Part shown: one piece after another, positions 22,202 to 33,712 of the stretch | How positions within the stretch are numbered: the first letter of the stretch is position 1 | Layout: each line of letters opens with the position of its first letter | Assembly: GCF_050947875.1 (NCBI RefSeq) | Contig: NC_134570.1 | Location: 230,563,265-230,627,264, forward strand | Direction: 5' to 3' | DNA: 64,000 nucleotides | DNA from: Dermacentor variabilis | Lineage: Eukaryota > Arthropoda > Arachnida > Ixodida > Ixodidae | Notes under the pieces: generated by a model | Databases searched by the model: none | What the model was told of the DNA's origin: nothing | What the model saw: the letters and a program-made list of their open reading frames with translations, nothing else | Position numbers and translations under genes: made by a program

Positions 22202-23410
22202 TTGGAAGGGAACACCGATGTAGCACCTAGGGCATTTAAGTGCAGATTGTCTTCGTTCACAATACAAAACAACCTGCTCGTAAAAAAGAACTTCTCACCA
22301 GTCCGCGCCAGCTACCTTCTAGTTGTTCCATCAGCGCTGCGTCCAGAAATACTGTACGCCCTACATGACGATCCAACCGCTGGGCACCTCGGATTCTCCC
22401 GAACGCTGTCGAGGATACAGGAAAGGTATTACTGGCTGCGTCTGACCGCCGACGTCGCTCGTTACGTCAAGACATGCCGAAACTGTCAGCGACGCAAGAC
22501 ACCACCGACTAGGCCAGCAGGATTACTACAGCCAATCAAATCTCCTTGCCGACCATTTCAGCAGATCAGGATGGATTTGTTGGGACCATTTCCGGCGTCA
22601 ACATCCGGAAATAAATGGATCATCATGGCAACGGACTATCTCACCCGCTTCGCTGTAACTAAACCTTTACCGAAAGGCAGCGCAGCCGAAGTGGCGAAAT
22701 TTTTTGTTGAGAACATTCTGCTGCGATATGGTGCCCCAGAAGTCCTCATAACCGACAGAGGAACAGCGTTTACAGCAGAGCTCACCCAAGCCATTCTGCA
22801 GTACAGCCATACAAGCCACAGGAGGACAACTGCCTACCACCCGCAGAAGAATGGTCTCATGGAGCGCCTGAACAAGATCATCGCCGACATGCTAGCAATG
22901 TACGTCAACGTCGAGCACAAGACGTGGGACGCGGTCCTGCCGTACGTAACCTTTGCTTACAACATGGCGGTGCAAGAAACAACACAGATCACGCCGTTTA
23001 AGCTGGTTTACGGCAGGAACACGGCAACGACGCTCGACGCCATGCTGCTGCACGTCACTGACGAAGAGAATCTTGACGTCGCGACCTATCTCCAGCACGC
23101 CGAAGAAGCCCGACAACTCGCCCACCTACGGATCAAGAACCAGCAGTGTACCGACATCCGACACTACAACCTCTAACAACGCTTCGTCGAGTACCAGCAC
23201 GGTGACCGTGTTTGGGTTTGGACCCCTATACATTGACGAGGACTGAGCAAGAGGCTCTTGCGTCGCTATTTCGGACCGTACAAGATCATCCGATGTATTG
23301 GCGCACTGGACTATCGGGTCGTGCCAGACGGCATTTCGCTATCACAGCGGCACCGCTCACAACCTGAAATAGTCCACGTTGTGCAACTCAAGCCATACTA
23401 CCAGCGTTAA
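22202..23410 (+). pseudogene. Gypsy-a integrase
   Basis: The zinc-binding HHCC domain is visible (HDDPTAGHLGFSR, then CRNCQRRK). The core shows MDLLGPFP (first Asp), VLITDRGTAF (second Asp) and HPQKNGLMERLNK with the catalytic Glu retained. The open frame ends at a TAA at 23174-23176. The C-terminal module (YFGPYKIIRCIG, VVQLKPYYQR) continues after a second stop to about 23410. The catalytic triad is intact, but the protein is broken by these stops. Confidence 0.88.
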
Positions 23411-23537
23411 TGAACTTTGGGACTTCGCGTAACTGACCTTCGGACTTTGTTTCTTTTCGTTTTTTTTACTTTTGTTTAATAATTGTCCTTTTGTGTTTTG
23501 CTATCTCATATTTGTAGCACCGGGACGATGCTTTTTA

Positions 23538-23549
23538 ACAGGGGGGTAA
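23538..23549 (+). other. Gypsy-a polypurine tract
   Basis: ACAGGGGGGTAA immediately precedes the 3' LTR start, in the position of the plus-strand primer. Confidence 0.7.
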
Positions 23550-23922
23550 TGACACGTGTACTTCATTATCTTTATCGGGCGACCACTTCTCACCGCCTAA
23601 GAATGTTATCGCACAGCGCAGGACACGCCTGCATGTAAAAGAAGTTTCTGGAATGTTATTGATGGTTCCGTCCATTGTCTTTCACCGCAACTTGTGTAAT
23701 CTGATTGCATGTATGCGCAATGCGAATAGTGTAGAACTTTGTGGAAGACACGCGGGTCCCAGCGGTTACTCTGGAACATTTGACGACTGATCTATAAAAG
23801 CCGACGCAATCGCTGTGCTATAAGTGTAGCCTGCTTTTGTGGGCACAGGTTCGCCCAATAAAAGTTAGTTTTGTCTTTCACAGTATTGCTACTGTGTTCT
23901 TCAACGTCACCACCACGTGACA
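23550..23922 (+). repeat. Gypsy-a 3' LTR (373 bp)
   Basis: It starts TGACACGTGTACTTC and ends CACGTGACA. Relative to the 5' LTR it lacks about 45 bp after the CTATAAAAG box and has a short insertion near its start. Confidence 0.9.
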
Positions 23923-23926
23923 ATAT

Positions 23927-26540
23927 CGGCACTCTTTGCCTCATAATGGTTGGGCTGTGCTTTAAAAGCAAGAAACAAAATGCGATTCAAATAAATGCAA
24001 AATTCAAGCTATAAAAGAGATCTTAATTTATTTTGCCACCGTTAATTTGACCTTTTTGATAATTGGAACAAATCTTGTGGTCCCGCAAGGGTTGAATTGA
24101 TCAGAGTGGACTGCAGCAGTAAGGACGCCTTTTTATGCATGTAAACATTTATGAAGCATGTCAGCTCTTGATGACTCTCGTTACGCCTTCACACCTGACT
24201 CGCAAGCTCTTCACGATTTTAGATTTCTGATCAATTTTATGTCTGCTAAGGGAGCAGGATATGATTTGGTATACTACCGTAATCTAGAAAAAAAGATTTC
24301 GAAGGGGCGTTTCTATACAGCAGGCCCATTTGTCTCAGCGCAAAATAGTCTACCTTTACAGGAGTTCCACAGCAAGTGTTTTCAGGTACAGTGGCCACCC
24401 TTTGAGATAAACAACCTAACACTGCGGGGACTTTGTTAAGTTGCATAGGTATTCGGTGCACTTTAAACGGAAGTTTTGAAGAGAAGAACAGTTGCAATTC
24501 ACATAAAAGGAAGCCTCCTGAACAGTATCACCAAATTATTCACCGACAAAAACCACAATAGAGCACACATTTTCATTCCACCCAGCTTTCTTGAATCCAA
24601 CGAAACACATCATCAATGTGACAATGACAACTGGCATCGTTATGCTGGCAGCATAGACTCTGAATTTGCCAACACTGTTTTATTGTATATCGGAGAAATT
24701 TCACACATTGAAATTGGGCATTGTTCGAAAGATGCCATCCTATCATGAGTTGGAAAAGGCATTCATTTTAGTGCTATTTCTTGTACTGCACTCAAGTTGG
24801 TTTGCTGCTAGGTGAACTGGCAGTTGCAATATGGCTGTGAGCATGGCCTGTCCACCTAGAGACTGCCGACAATTTGTCTTTGCCTCAGTTTGCATTCCCC
24901 TTTACTGCAGGGAGCTGTCTGGTCAAATCAGGTCTGCATGTGCCCAGTATGTGCAAACACATCATCAAAGGCAAAAAGACAGCAGGTGCACATGCACAGA
25001 TTTTTTGCTCACTAACGTCAAAAATTGGGTTATATACTAGTTGGTTTTGCATGATTCTAAATGCAACATGATTTTAGTTTATAGTCTTGTTTGAAGTAAT
25101 GCTGCTACATTTTGAATCAGAGCCTTGTCTCAATAGATGCCTCACACTAAAGAACCTCTATGAGCAAATTCCTAAATGCTATATAAAAACATCAAATACA
25201 AGCCACGATACTTTGAATGCTTGAAGACAGATATACTAGTCATATCAAAGCCTCATAAAGTAAGTTCCAGTGTATTTTTTTTCTTCAGAGGCCCCAGTGG
25301 GAAAGGTGGCAATAGGTCGATAAACTACAGAATGCCATTGATATGTTACCAGTAACTGCAGAATGGTGGCATAACTCTGGTAAAATGACAATAGGTTCTT
25401 GTCTCCCCAATTTGCAATGTTTGCTTTTTTCTCATAATCCTGTCAAAATATTTGAACATGGTTATAGTGTCAAACGTCACAAGATTAACAAATTTTTCCA
25501 GTCGTTGCAAATATTTTGAGGACCCAATGGCACCATGTTTTCACATATCTAGAATAAGCAATACAACTTCATCAGATGACAAGACACAGAACCTTTACAA
25601 TGCAGACTGTGCAGGGATATACTAGAAGACATCCACTAGAAGACTGTTAGTGAGGTAAACGATGACACATACGAGAGAGCATTAGCAACTGAAGTTTACT
25701 GCAATTGCGTGTACAGGCACATGATTCCAAAGTCCATGTGACAATCATTGTCAATCACTCTGCTGAGTTAAGCAAGCACAGTTCTTCTTGCGACAAGAAA
25801 ACAGATGGTTTACTAAGTAAACATAAATGGTAATAAAGTTGCATGTTGGGTTTGTTGGTATATTGTGATGGAGGCAAAAGGCATAGTGTATCATAAACAG
25901 GACAAAAGAAGAACACAGATGACAGACATGTTTGGAAATGCGCTATGCCTTTGCCTACACCTCTATCTTTAAATTGATAGAGTATTTAGTGGCGCGCCTA
26001 TATGGCGAGGGGCACGTTATTCTCATGTAAACAATAGTGCGCATGTAAACAATAAAGCAGTATTTTTGAAATCGCTTGGCTCGTTACAAGCACGGTACAT
26101 TTATAAGACACATGCCTATTATAATTCTATCTTTATAGATTGAGTTGCCTCGAAGTTTGCTTCGATTCTTCGCGTAACTGCGGCTCTATGCCATTGGTAT
26201 CCATCGTGCGGAACTATGGTGGTGGCATACTACCCCCCCCCCCCCCTTCTTACACCTTGTGATTTTTTTTTACCATGGCGGCGCCTCTGCCCCAGCTGCC
26301 TGCTGTCTCCCCACCCTTCACCTTTTGTTTTTGCCTCTGTCACCATTGGCGAGTCAGACAGCATATTCGAAGAGGTGCTTCTCTAAGTTGTGATGCGTAT
26401 TGATGCTAGCGCGATGCTTGTGTTCACTGCAAGCTTTCGCATACCAGCCTGCGTGCCACCTCACTTCGTACTCCTCGTCCCCCAACCTTTTTGCAATACT
26501 GTCCCCCCTGTCTAGACAAACAGACATCTTTGCCTGAAAC
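23927..26540. other. No gene seen; long A/T-rich stretch
   Basis: No recognisable domain. The largest frames (24158-24439 and 24476-24748) are 90-93 codons and unrecognised. A C-homopolymer of about 16 occurs near 26231-26247. Confidence 0.4.
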
Positions 26541-26805
26541 TTTGTCGACGAAGGTCTACAGGTCAGCACAGAACACAGTCGTACATGATGAACTGTGCAC
26601 CCTCTCCCTCCATACAGAGAGAGAGAGAGAGAATAAATTTTTGAAAGCATTGGTTCGGGAAGCCAGCTGAAGCAGGAGAGCCCATGTAACTGAAGCCATG
26701 GCAGTGCCTCCCCAAGTCCCGACACGAAGATTCGAGCCAAATAAAACCCACATTCACTCTGTTCTAGGGAGCTCTGTTCTATTGCAAATAAAAAGGTGAC
26801 GATGT
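26541..26805. other. Unassigned sequence at the truncated end of the CsRn1-like element
   Basis: A short GA repeat (26619-26632) is followed by an A/T tail-like AATAAATTTTTGAAAGC. This replaces the expected reverse transcriptase of the element to the right. It may be a SINE or LINE tail inserted there, but the family is not recognised. Confidence 0.35.
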
Positions 26806-27394
26806 GATGGCACACGTCATGTTGCACCGGTTGCGTCCAGTCCGGCAGGCGCGTCAAAGTGGGAAACTCGCGTAGGAGCGCGGCGAAAGGTCCGTTCAAC
26901 ATGGCAGAAATAGGCGCTATGGGCGATGTGCCTGATGATGGGACGCCGGGAACGGATAGCTGGGTCACGGAGTCGATGAGACGGCGTCGTTGGATGTCCA
27001 CAAGGAGTCCGTAGTTATGCAAGAAGTCTGCTCCAATGACTGCATGACGGACGTCTGCAACCAGGAAAATCCAGCGGAACGCTCGTCGAAGGCCAAGGTT
27101 TAGCATGACGGAGCGTGATGAGAAAACTGGAATCCTGGTGCCGTTGACGGCTTGCAAAAACGAGACAGGTGTCGCTTTTCGGTCGGAGTGCTTTGCGGGA
27201 AGAATGCCGACGTCAGCACCTGTGTCAACTAAGAATCGTTGTCCCGTAACTCTGTCCGTCACGTAGAAAAGGCGACTTGTGTGTTGGGCCGGACGACTCG
27301 TCGCCGTTAGAGGTTGGCCGGCCTGTTTCCCTGCCAAGCGCAGGGACGCCGACAGTGACGAGCGTCGTTTCCAAAATGGCGGTGGTAGTAGCAA
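26806..27394 (-). pseudogene. CsRn1-like Gypsy protease, 3'-truncated
   Basis: The protease shows FLVDTGADVGILPA and, downstream, HAVIGADFLHNYGLLVD. The linker to reverse transcriptase reads LLREFPTLTRLP and VQHDVCHHIVT, after which homology stops at about 26806. Reverse transcriptase, RNase H and integrase are absent. The frame starts about 88 bp before the end of gag in another frame, consistent with gag-pol overlap and programmed frameshifting as in CsRn1-clade elements. Confidence 0.8.
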
Positions 27395-28175
27395 ACGCCA
27401 GGCATTGTAGCTGAGGTTTCATTGCGGGTGCCCGTGCGTCCTGATCTGCTGGAACTACGGCTCTGTGGGCGACGAGATGTGTGGCGATGTTCCGCTCCAC
27501 AGATGATGCGTTCCAGGCACTCACACAAGGAGTCGAGCAGAGATTGCACTGCAGAAGAGCAGGGAAGAGTTTGCAGAGCGGTTGTATTGTCACCCGGAGA
27601 CGGTGCCGTGGTTGCGATGTTTGGGGTGGCTACTTCCATGACTTTGTCGGCCAAATCGGCAAGTCCGGTAAGATCCATGGTAGAGGCTGTCGCCAGGACC
27701 ATCTGCACGTTAGCTGGGAGTCGTTGCAAAAACAATTCGCGCAACAGCGTTTCGTCGATGGATCTCGCATTGTTTCCGAGCAGCTGGCTCATTCGGCGAA
27801 GAAGTTGACTAGGGCTCGGTCGCCGAGTTCTTCAGCGGACAGAAGCTGCTGGATGCGAGAACGCTGTGAAGCTGCTGTGCGCTCTAGCAGTGCTGCCTTG
27901 AGATCGTCATAGGCGGTGGCAGACAATGGGGAGTTCAACAAATCTGCTACCTCGTCAATGGCGGCGGGCGAGAGCGCTGGGACAGCGTAATGGAACTTCG
28001 AGGCTTGAGACCGGATACCAGCGACTTGAAATTGCGCTTCAGCCTGAAGAAACCACACCGAAGGATGCCGGTCCCAGTACTGTGGGAGGCGGACAGCGAT
28101 GGCAGAACAGGAGGGCTCACCGCGTTCCTCGGAAGGGTTCTGGCCTTGAGCTCTCGTAGCGTTGGTCTGGTCCAT
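27307..28175 (-). pseudogene. CsRn1-like Gypsy gag
   Basis: Gag starts at MDQTNATRAQ (28175) and includes the capsid-like VRLPQYWDRHPSVWFLQAEA and FHYAVPALSP segments. One frameshift at about 27790 separates FFAE from MSQLLGNN. The nucleocapsid motif is CYYHRHFGNDARHCRRPC, i.e. a C-H-C-C arrangement rather than the usual CCHC knuckle, which is characteristic of the CsRn1 clade. The rest of gag is open to 27307. Confidence 0.82.
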
Positions 28176-28207
28176 GGTCGTCTCTACCACAGGAGCGTAT
28201 GGCCGTA

Positions 28208-28224
28208 TCACGTCCGGGTCACCA
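28208..28224 (-). other. Primer-binding site, tRNA-Trp type
   Basis: The minus strand reads TGGTGACCCGGACGTGA, one mismatch from the complement of the 3' end of tRNA-Trp as used by CsRn1-like elements. It lies about 30 bp upstream of gag. Confidence 0.75.
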
Positions 28225-28227
28225 AAC

Positions 28228-28340
28228 TGTGGCGACGAGCGACCACATAGACCTGTAAAGTCTCAGGCTCTCGCAGGAGAGGAAGAACCGACACTCAATC
28301 TCTTAGCATAGCATTCTTTTTTAATGATCTCATTCGGAAT
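28228..28340 (-). repeat. Partial 5' LTR of the CsRn1-like element
   Basis: The sequence just upstream of the primer site ends CGCCACA on the minus strand. An ATTAAA is found about 100 bp before that end. The LTR start is not resolved. Confidence 0.45.
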
Positions 28341-28509
28341 GCTAGCCCGTGCCGAAGCGTGCCAGCCACTGGTGCCTCGTGTAGACGCGAGCGTCTACGT
28401 CATCTCTCGTGCAACGCCGATGCTGCTGCCACTACAAGTGCTTCCATAATGCACTGCCACACTGGCTCCTGCACCCAGCGGCTCACACACGCAGTAAGTT
28501 CACTAACAT

Positions 28510-29505
28510 GGCACATTGGGAAAAAATTTTTGAAATTACCCAAAAAGAAAACGAACAAGCTGCATACTGCAAGCTTTGCTCCTAAACTATACATGCTGTA
28601 GTCAGAGTTTCATATAATTTGATTTGGAACCTAAAAAGAAAGCACGAACGTGAGTACACACAACAAGAGAAAGGGCGGGCAAGCCAGCCGAAGATAGCAT
28701 CGGCCTTCAACGCTGGATGCAGCTCTGTGCCTTTTCATCGAAAGGCTGCTCTTGACGACACCATATCAATGTTATTTGCACTGACATGGAGCCCTTTCGT
28801 GCTGTCGAGAGGGAGGGACTCAAACAATTCGTCACGTAAGCTTGACGATATTATAAGCTCCCTTTAATCAAAGTAACTGTTTTGTATTCTTTCATATTAA
28901 GGTCACCGTCCCGGACTACAAGTTGCCATCGCAGGACGGCCTCAGAGAGAAGTTCCTGCCCGGGAAAGTATCAGCGCTGCCGGCCATAATATTATTGTCT
29001 TTGGCGGGAGCGGAGTACGTCTGCGTCGTACTAGACGTGTGGACGCCAAGTTCTACAAAGGGCTTCCTGGCAGTCGAAGCAACATTTGTGGACAGCAACT
29101 TCACATCTCACACGCACCTCCTATGTTTCACTCGCCTGACGGGGAGCCACACAGCTGCTCGGATCCACTCCGAGTATGACACAGCGTTGCTGCAGTGAAA
29201 CATTGCTGGCAAGGTGAAATATACATTTTCGTACAATTTCACCTCTGTTAACTGTACTTATTTCATTTTCCAGGTCCTTCGCATGTTGAGAGATGACGCT
29301 TCATGAATAATAAAGGCATTTGCATTTACCGGGTGGGAGACTGATGAAGACGATGATGACAACAGTTTTAACGACTGCCCGGAAGCTTAACCAAGGATCT
29401 TTTAAGTGGGTTCCATCAGTTGGAGCAACTTCAATTTGGATGCGCCGCCCACAGCCTGCAGTATGCCGTAAAAGATGCCATTTGGCAAGTATGCACTATT
29501 AAATA
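28510..29505 (+). pseudogene. hAT transposase relic, N-terminal part (BED finger onwards)
   Basis: hAT/ZBED features occur in order: a BED-type finger (KENEQAAYCKLCS, then NLKRKHEREYTQQE), a linker (PKIASAF), VEREGLKQF, PDYKLPSQDGLREKFLP, a segment with VVLDVWTPSSTKGFLAVEA, then RDDAS and AFAFTGWETDEDDDD, and a final SMP/KMPFGK piece like the conserved VKDAL region. A TGA replaces the tryptophan before NIAGK (29196-29198), and other stops occur. GT-AG interruptions at 28836-28901 and 29214-29273 behave as small introns; the second is exactly phase-consistent. The Tc1-type element at 29529 separates this piece from its continuation at 33420. Confidence 0.75.
29214..29273 (+). other. Probable 60-bp intron in hAT relic
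   Basis: The exon ends GGC AAG and the intron starts GTGAAA, ending TTTTCCAG before GTC CTT CGC. Removing it joins the hAT blocks NIAGK and VLRMLRDDAS in phase 0. Confidence 0.6.
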
Positions 29506-29927
29506 ACATAGTCGTGTCATCTTATGTACAGGCTCGTCCACTCTTAGGGTGAACACGGCTCACCGTGGCCGCGCTCCGCGGGGCGCCAGTGCGTCCGGCG
29601 TGGCGGCGCATCGAAGCGAAGCGGTGCAGGCGCACACGGACCTCGGGGAGGCGCTTCGCGTCGTCTGCTACAGCGCTGGAGCGCGCCGCTCTGGCTTTGC
29701 TGTAAAGTACGCTTCGCTAGACCCAGGTGATCGAGCGACCGAGGCGGCGTGGCGGGAAGGCGCACTTCACTTACTGGAGCATTTTCCAGCTAGTTCGATC
29801 TACAGCTTGTGAACAGCCTGCTTAATCAATATACATTAACAGAAACAAGCTCATCACCACATAAATCACTTAGCATGTTTTTATAAGTGATGAGAGTAAA
29901 AATACGGTCATTTTTTCGCGCTCTTTA

Positions 29928-30248
29928 TTAGGCTTGGGCGTATAGGCGACGCTTGATAGTCGTGTCAGAGACGTCACCCAGCCTGAGGCTGTTCTTAATT
30001 TCCCGAGCGATAAAGGTCGGGTTTGCAGCAGCCGCCGCAACAATGGTCATGTATTCAGCTTCAGTGGTCACTGTTTGCCGGGCTTTACGGGGAGCATCCG
30101 CAATTCTTCCATCCTTCTTGTAAGCCTGGACTATTCGATTCACAGTTTTCAGTGGCCTTTTTGTCATCTACGATATAACGCGTTGAGAATAGTTTTGTAG
30201 GCACAGATCTACAATGCGTCGTCTTTCTTTTTCCGGTACCCGCGACAT
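29928..30248 (-). pseudogene. Tc1-type transposase, N-terminal DNA-binding domain only
   Basis: It starts MSRVPEKERRRIVDLC (30248) and continues through the second helix-turn-helix (RIVQAYKKDGRIADAP) to VSDTTIKRRLYAQA, ending at 29928. This covers the paired-like DNA-binding region of Tc1/mariner transposases (about 105 of about 340 residues). A TAG at about 30170 interrupts the frame between QRVIS and MTKRPLKT. The frame ends at the inner edge of the left inverted repeat, and the DDE catalytic domain is missing altogether. Confidence 0.8.
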
Positions 30249-31039
30249 GGCCAGTTTCCGAAAGTGCACCGGGGAAATAAAATCCTGCACTGTTACAGCG
30301 TTTTTGTCGCCGAAGTGCCCCGGCAACCGACAACCGAACAAAATGCAATTCATCATGCAAGTTGATAGAAATGTATTTAATGGAAACACCTCTGGTGTGT
30401 TTCGATTTGACTAGTCATCCCAGAATATTTAACTCGTGAGTGGCCAGTCACTCACTTGAGCAGCCGTTGGCTGCACCAAATCACCATGTTAATCTAAAAT
30501 GGAGTAGCATGACGTAAGCCAAAAAAACAAGGGGGAGGGGGGGGGGGGGCTCGGCGGTAGATCCGGCTGACGCCCATGGTCAGTTAAAAAGTAGACTGGC
30601 CCGAACATAGCAATCTGGCTTGGGCTGGGCTTGGCTTTTACAAATGTCGAGCCCGTTGGCCAACCACCAGCATGCTGTCGGCAGACGACACCGGGCCACC
30701 CTCATGACCGCCGGTTTAATTATCGTGGCCACGTTCGTCCAACACACGGACCGGCCACTTCCCCACGACGGCAACAGCATCGCTTGTTTAAGGCAAGGGT
30801 TCCTGTGCCGTATTCATATTTGGGTTTTACCCACTCAGCCTCGCCACCCCCCTAACCCTTAAAAAAAGAGAAATCAATTCCTCCTTTTCTCCAAATTTAT
30901 CCGATGCCCCCCTATATGGAGTAACGCAGAGGCCATGTGCCGCTTTGGGACGCATACCGCACAATTATACGCTAGTGAGAATATACATATGACCTATTCC
31001 GAGGAAGTACTGGAATGAAATACAAGCGAGTAACGACTT

Positions 31040-31225
31040 AATTACCCGGCAAGACATAATTTAAGCTAGAAAACAGACATGTAGGTTATAGATTTTCCAC
31101 TTCAATTACGCGGTTGGGCAAGGCCTGACTGTCCCAACGTGGGAGCGGCCCGCAGCGCGCTGAGTCGCGTACCTCAGGACCTTATTAAAGTTTTGCATCC
31201 ATTCATCCATCCATTCAATTACCTA
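31040..31225 (+). mobile_element. 5'-truncated retroelement 3' end with ATTCATCC-type tail
   Basis: A GC-rich segment (GGGAGCGGCCCGCAGCGCGC near 31139) is followed by TTATTAAAG and a short tandem tail of CATC/CATT units (31196-31219). This looks like the 3' end of a LINE or LINE-mobilised SINE. The 5' boundary is approximate and the family is unknown. Confidence 0.45.
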
Positions 31226-32301
31226 TTCAAAACGGACAGAAAGGGCATTCGCATGCGGCGTGCATCGACTCCAAGGAGAAAAAAACAAACAACCAAATAA
31301 ACGACGGCAGCACATGTTTCACTCCACCTAATCAATGTAATCAAATAACTGACCGATGATTCCTATAAATAAGAATTCGACTTCTCACGTCAGGTAGCCG
31401 TCAAAGGACCGGCACCGCTTCGGCGATTTTAACCAATCTGTGACAACAAAAATATGATGTAGAAAGATGAAAAGGGGGAGTAAAACTGCCGCCAAATCAG
31501 TTGCTATGCAGGGGAGAGCCCTTTCCAACATCGCGTAAAGCGCTCCATGCACCCCTACCAGCGACATTAACGCGTCAATAAGAAAGTCGCGAAGTAGCGG
31601 ATGTCACTTCTTAGTTGCTGTCGAAGTAATATTATTGCCCTCCTTAATGGTAAAATCGATGGCAAACATGATGATGCATGATTGAACAATCGTTCTCTAA
31701 CATTCTGTGGAATTTATTGCGGGTTTCGGTCGCTTTTTTAGGTCAATTAAGCAAATTCGTTCTAGCATCAAGACATGCGCGAAATGGCGCGCTAGGCTCA
31801 TCACATGATGACTCCAACGAAGAAGAGCGCGCCTAACAGGTTTTTCGGTATGCACTACACCAAGTGCTGTGAGAGTAAAATAATATGGCACCAGGCTAAT
31901 AAAGTGCGCGAAGAAATGACTGTATTTTTGCCCTCATCACTTATTAAAAACATGCTAAGTGATTTATGTGGTGATAAGCTTGTTTCTGTTAATGTATATT
32001 GATTAAGCAGGCTGTTCACAAGCTGTAGACCGAACCAGCTGGAAAATGCTCCAGTAAGTGAAGTGCGCCTTCCCGCCACGCCGCCTCGGTCGCTCAGTCA
32101 CCTGGGTCTAGCGAAGCGTACTTTACAGCAAAGCCAGAGCGGCGCGCTCCAGCGCTGTAGCAGACGACGTGAAGCGCCTCCCCGAAGTCCGTGTGCGCCT
32201 GCGCTGCTTCGCTTTGATGCGCCGCCGCTTCGGACGCACTGGCGCCCCGCGGAGCGCGGCCACGGTGAGCCGTGTTCACCCTAAGAGTGGACGAGCCTGT
32301 A

Positions 32302-33364
32302 CATTGATACGTCGTTCATTTATGACTATTTTCATGAACAATTGTTTGGGCCAAGCTTTGTTGAATAACATGCCATGAATAAATGGACAAAGGATGTACG
32401 AATATAGTAACTGCAGTTTGAAAAGAAAAAGCCGACAACTGTGCTTATTACAGTTTTGGTGCTTTAAAGCTTTCTTATGCAAATACCCCCAGCTCATATT
32501 TAGCCAAATTATCGAGCGTACTTCGCTTTTTCATCTTGGGGATTTGTGGTGCATTTGCTGCTATGTCCGAGGTCATGAACTCTGCCTCCCATCAAATAGT
32601 GGCTGCGGTTAATTTTTCTGCCACAGGCTAGGCACCAAGCTTGAGCGACTTTGAGGTCTGCTCTCACCACGTCAATCAACTGTGCTAAAATACCTCTAAA
32701 GACAAAGAAAAACAAAACTGGCACACCATGTAAAGAACGCCCACGGTGTCCCAAAGTTACATTTTAAAAGATTTGGATTTGGTTGATTCCTTGTTCAAGC
32801 TACTTTTGTCTTATTGTATTTTGTGCTCTTTGCTATTTTTCTTCTTTTGTGATGTCCCAGTCCTTTTTTTTATTCCCCCGCACCCCGCGCTCAGGAAAAT
32901 GAAATCTTGCGTACGTCACTCCTTCTAGTACAAATTGCTCTGCCCGCAAAGACATATAAAACCAGTCAGTGAGGCGGCAGTCTGCTGCTAGAATGTTTAT
33001 TTTAATTACAAAGCCCATTTCATTAAGATAATACCAGCCGTAGTGCCGTAGCCATGGCACTAAGTGTACAACATTTGTTCCTTAAGAACAGGAAGGTGCA
33101 GCCTATGCATTAATCTGCACTCAATTTATCGTAAGGTGGGAGAAAACAGCTGTGTCTGGCCCCACTTTATTTTGTCTAATGTAGCCTAGTGTCAGTGTGT
33201 AGTCAAGTGCAATACCAAACAATTACGTTTGTCATCATTCTTTTTCTGAAACTCTATTGCATCACATGCTTGCCGTTTACGCTACCTGTACTTGCAGTGG
33301 CAATATTCACTAACTGTCGTCCTTGCTTTATTGTAGGACCCCAATACCAAGGAAGTGGCATAAA
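32302..33364. other. No gene recognised; lies between hAT pieces
   Basis: This DNA follows the Tc1-type element and precedes the next hAT block. A pyrimidine-rich stretch ending GTAG just before 33340 could be an intron acceptor of the hAT gene. No other domain was found. Confidence 0.4.
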
Positions 33365-33419
33365 AATGTGGCACCATCGTTGAATCTATATGGTAGAGCA
33401 CCGTCGACACGGAGGAAGT

Positions 33420-33700
33420 GTTGAATGTTGCACTTGAAATCTCACAACGCGATGAGGTGGAACTCACAGCTGCGAATTATGAGAAAGCTTTTTACCACTT
33501 TTTCGAGTCACCCAGGCCTGACAGAAACTCTGCATGCATGCGAGAAGGCTAAACTGTGTAAATATGATGTGAGGCTGGCGACAGACTTGATTGAGATTCT
33601 CTCCCCTGTAGAGGAAGCCATGGAGTTGCTGCAGAAAAGGCGCGAGACAGCCGGGCTTTTGTTTCCCGCGTTGCGAAACATCGTCCCTTGCGGAAATCTT
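33420..33700 (+). pseudogene. hAT transposase relic, middle part
   Basis: The frame contains MRWNSQLRIMRKL (the conserved RWNS of hAT transposases), then LATDLIEILSPVEEAMELLQ and RRETAGLLFPALRN, in the order expected before the hAT dimerisation domain. It is cut by insertion of RTE-b at 33713 with target sequence AAGCAAAGGCAC. Confidence 0.75.
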
Positions 33701-33712
33701 AAGCAAAGGCAC
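33701..33712. repeat. Target-site duplication of RTE-b, left copy
   Basis: AAGCAAAGGCAC, repeated at 35573-35584 on the other side of RTE-b. Confidence 0.85.

Larger units (their letters stand above)
16867..23922 (+). mobile_element. Ty3/Gypsy LTR retrotransposon with both LTRs (Gypsy-a)
   Basis: The element is bounded by LTRs and by a 4-bp ATAT target duplication (16863-16866 and 23923-23926). Gag, protease, reverse transcriptase, RNase H and integrase follow in Ty3/Gypsy order on the plus strand. All domains carry stops or frameshifts. A Tigger derivative (19475-20862) interrupts it between protease and reverse transcriptase, and part of RNase H is deleted near 22095. The LTRs differ by many substitutions and by a roughly 45-bp deletion in the 3' LTR, so this is an old insertion. 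Confidence 0.9.
29529..32299. mobile_element. Tc1/mariner-type element with 404-bp terminal inverted repeats
   Basis: TA target sites flank both ends (29527-29528 and 32300-32301). The termini begin CAGGCTCGTCCACTCTTAGG and are inverted copies over about 404 bp (29529-29932 and 31896-32299) with few differences. The interior holds a truncated Tc1-type transposase (minus strand), a G-rich run near 30531-30550, and a LINE 3' fragment (31040-31225). The middle 30400-31895 otherwise has no assignable content. Confidence 0.85.

Noticed and set aside
24158..24439. 93-codon frame with ATG
   Set aside because: No domain, no neighbouring exon and A/T-rich context; cannot be distinguished from chance.
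26231..26247. C-homopolymer considered as a polypurine tract of an LTR element
   Set aside because: No LTR starts next to it on either strand.
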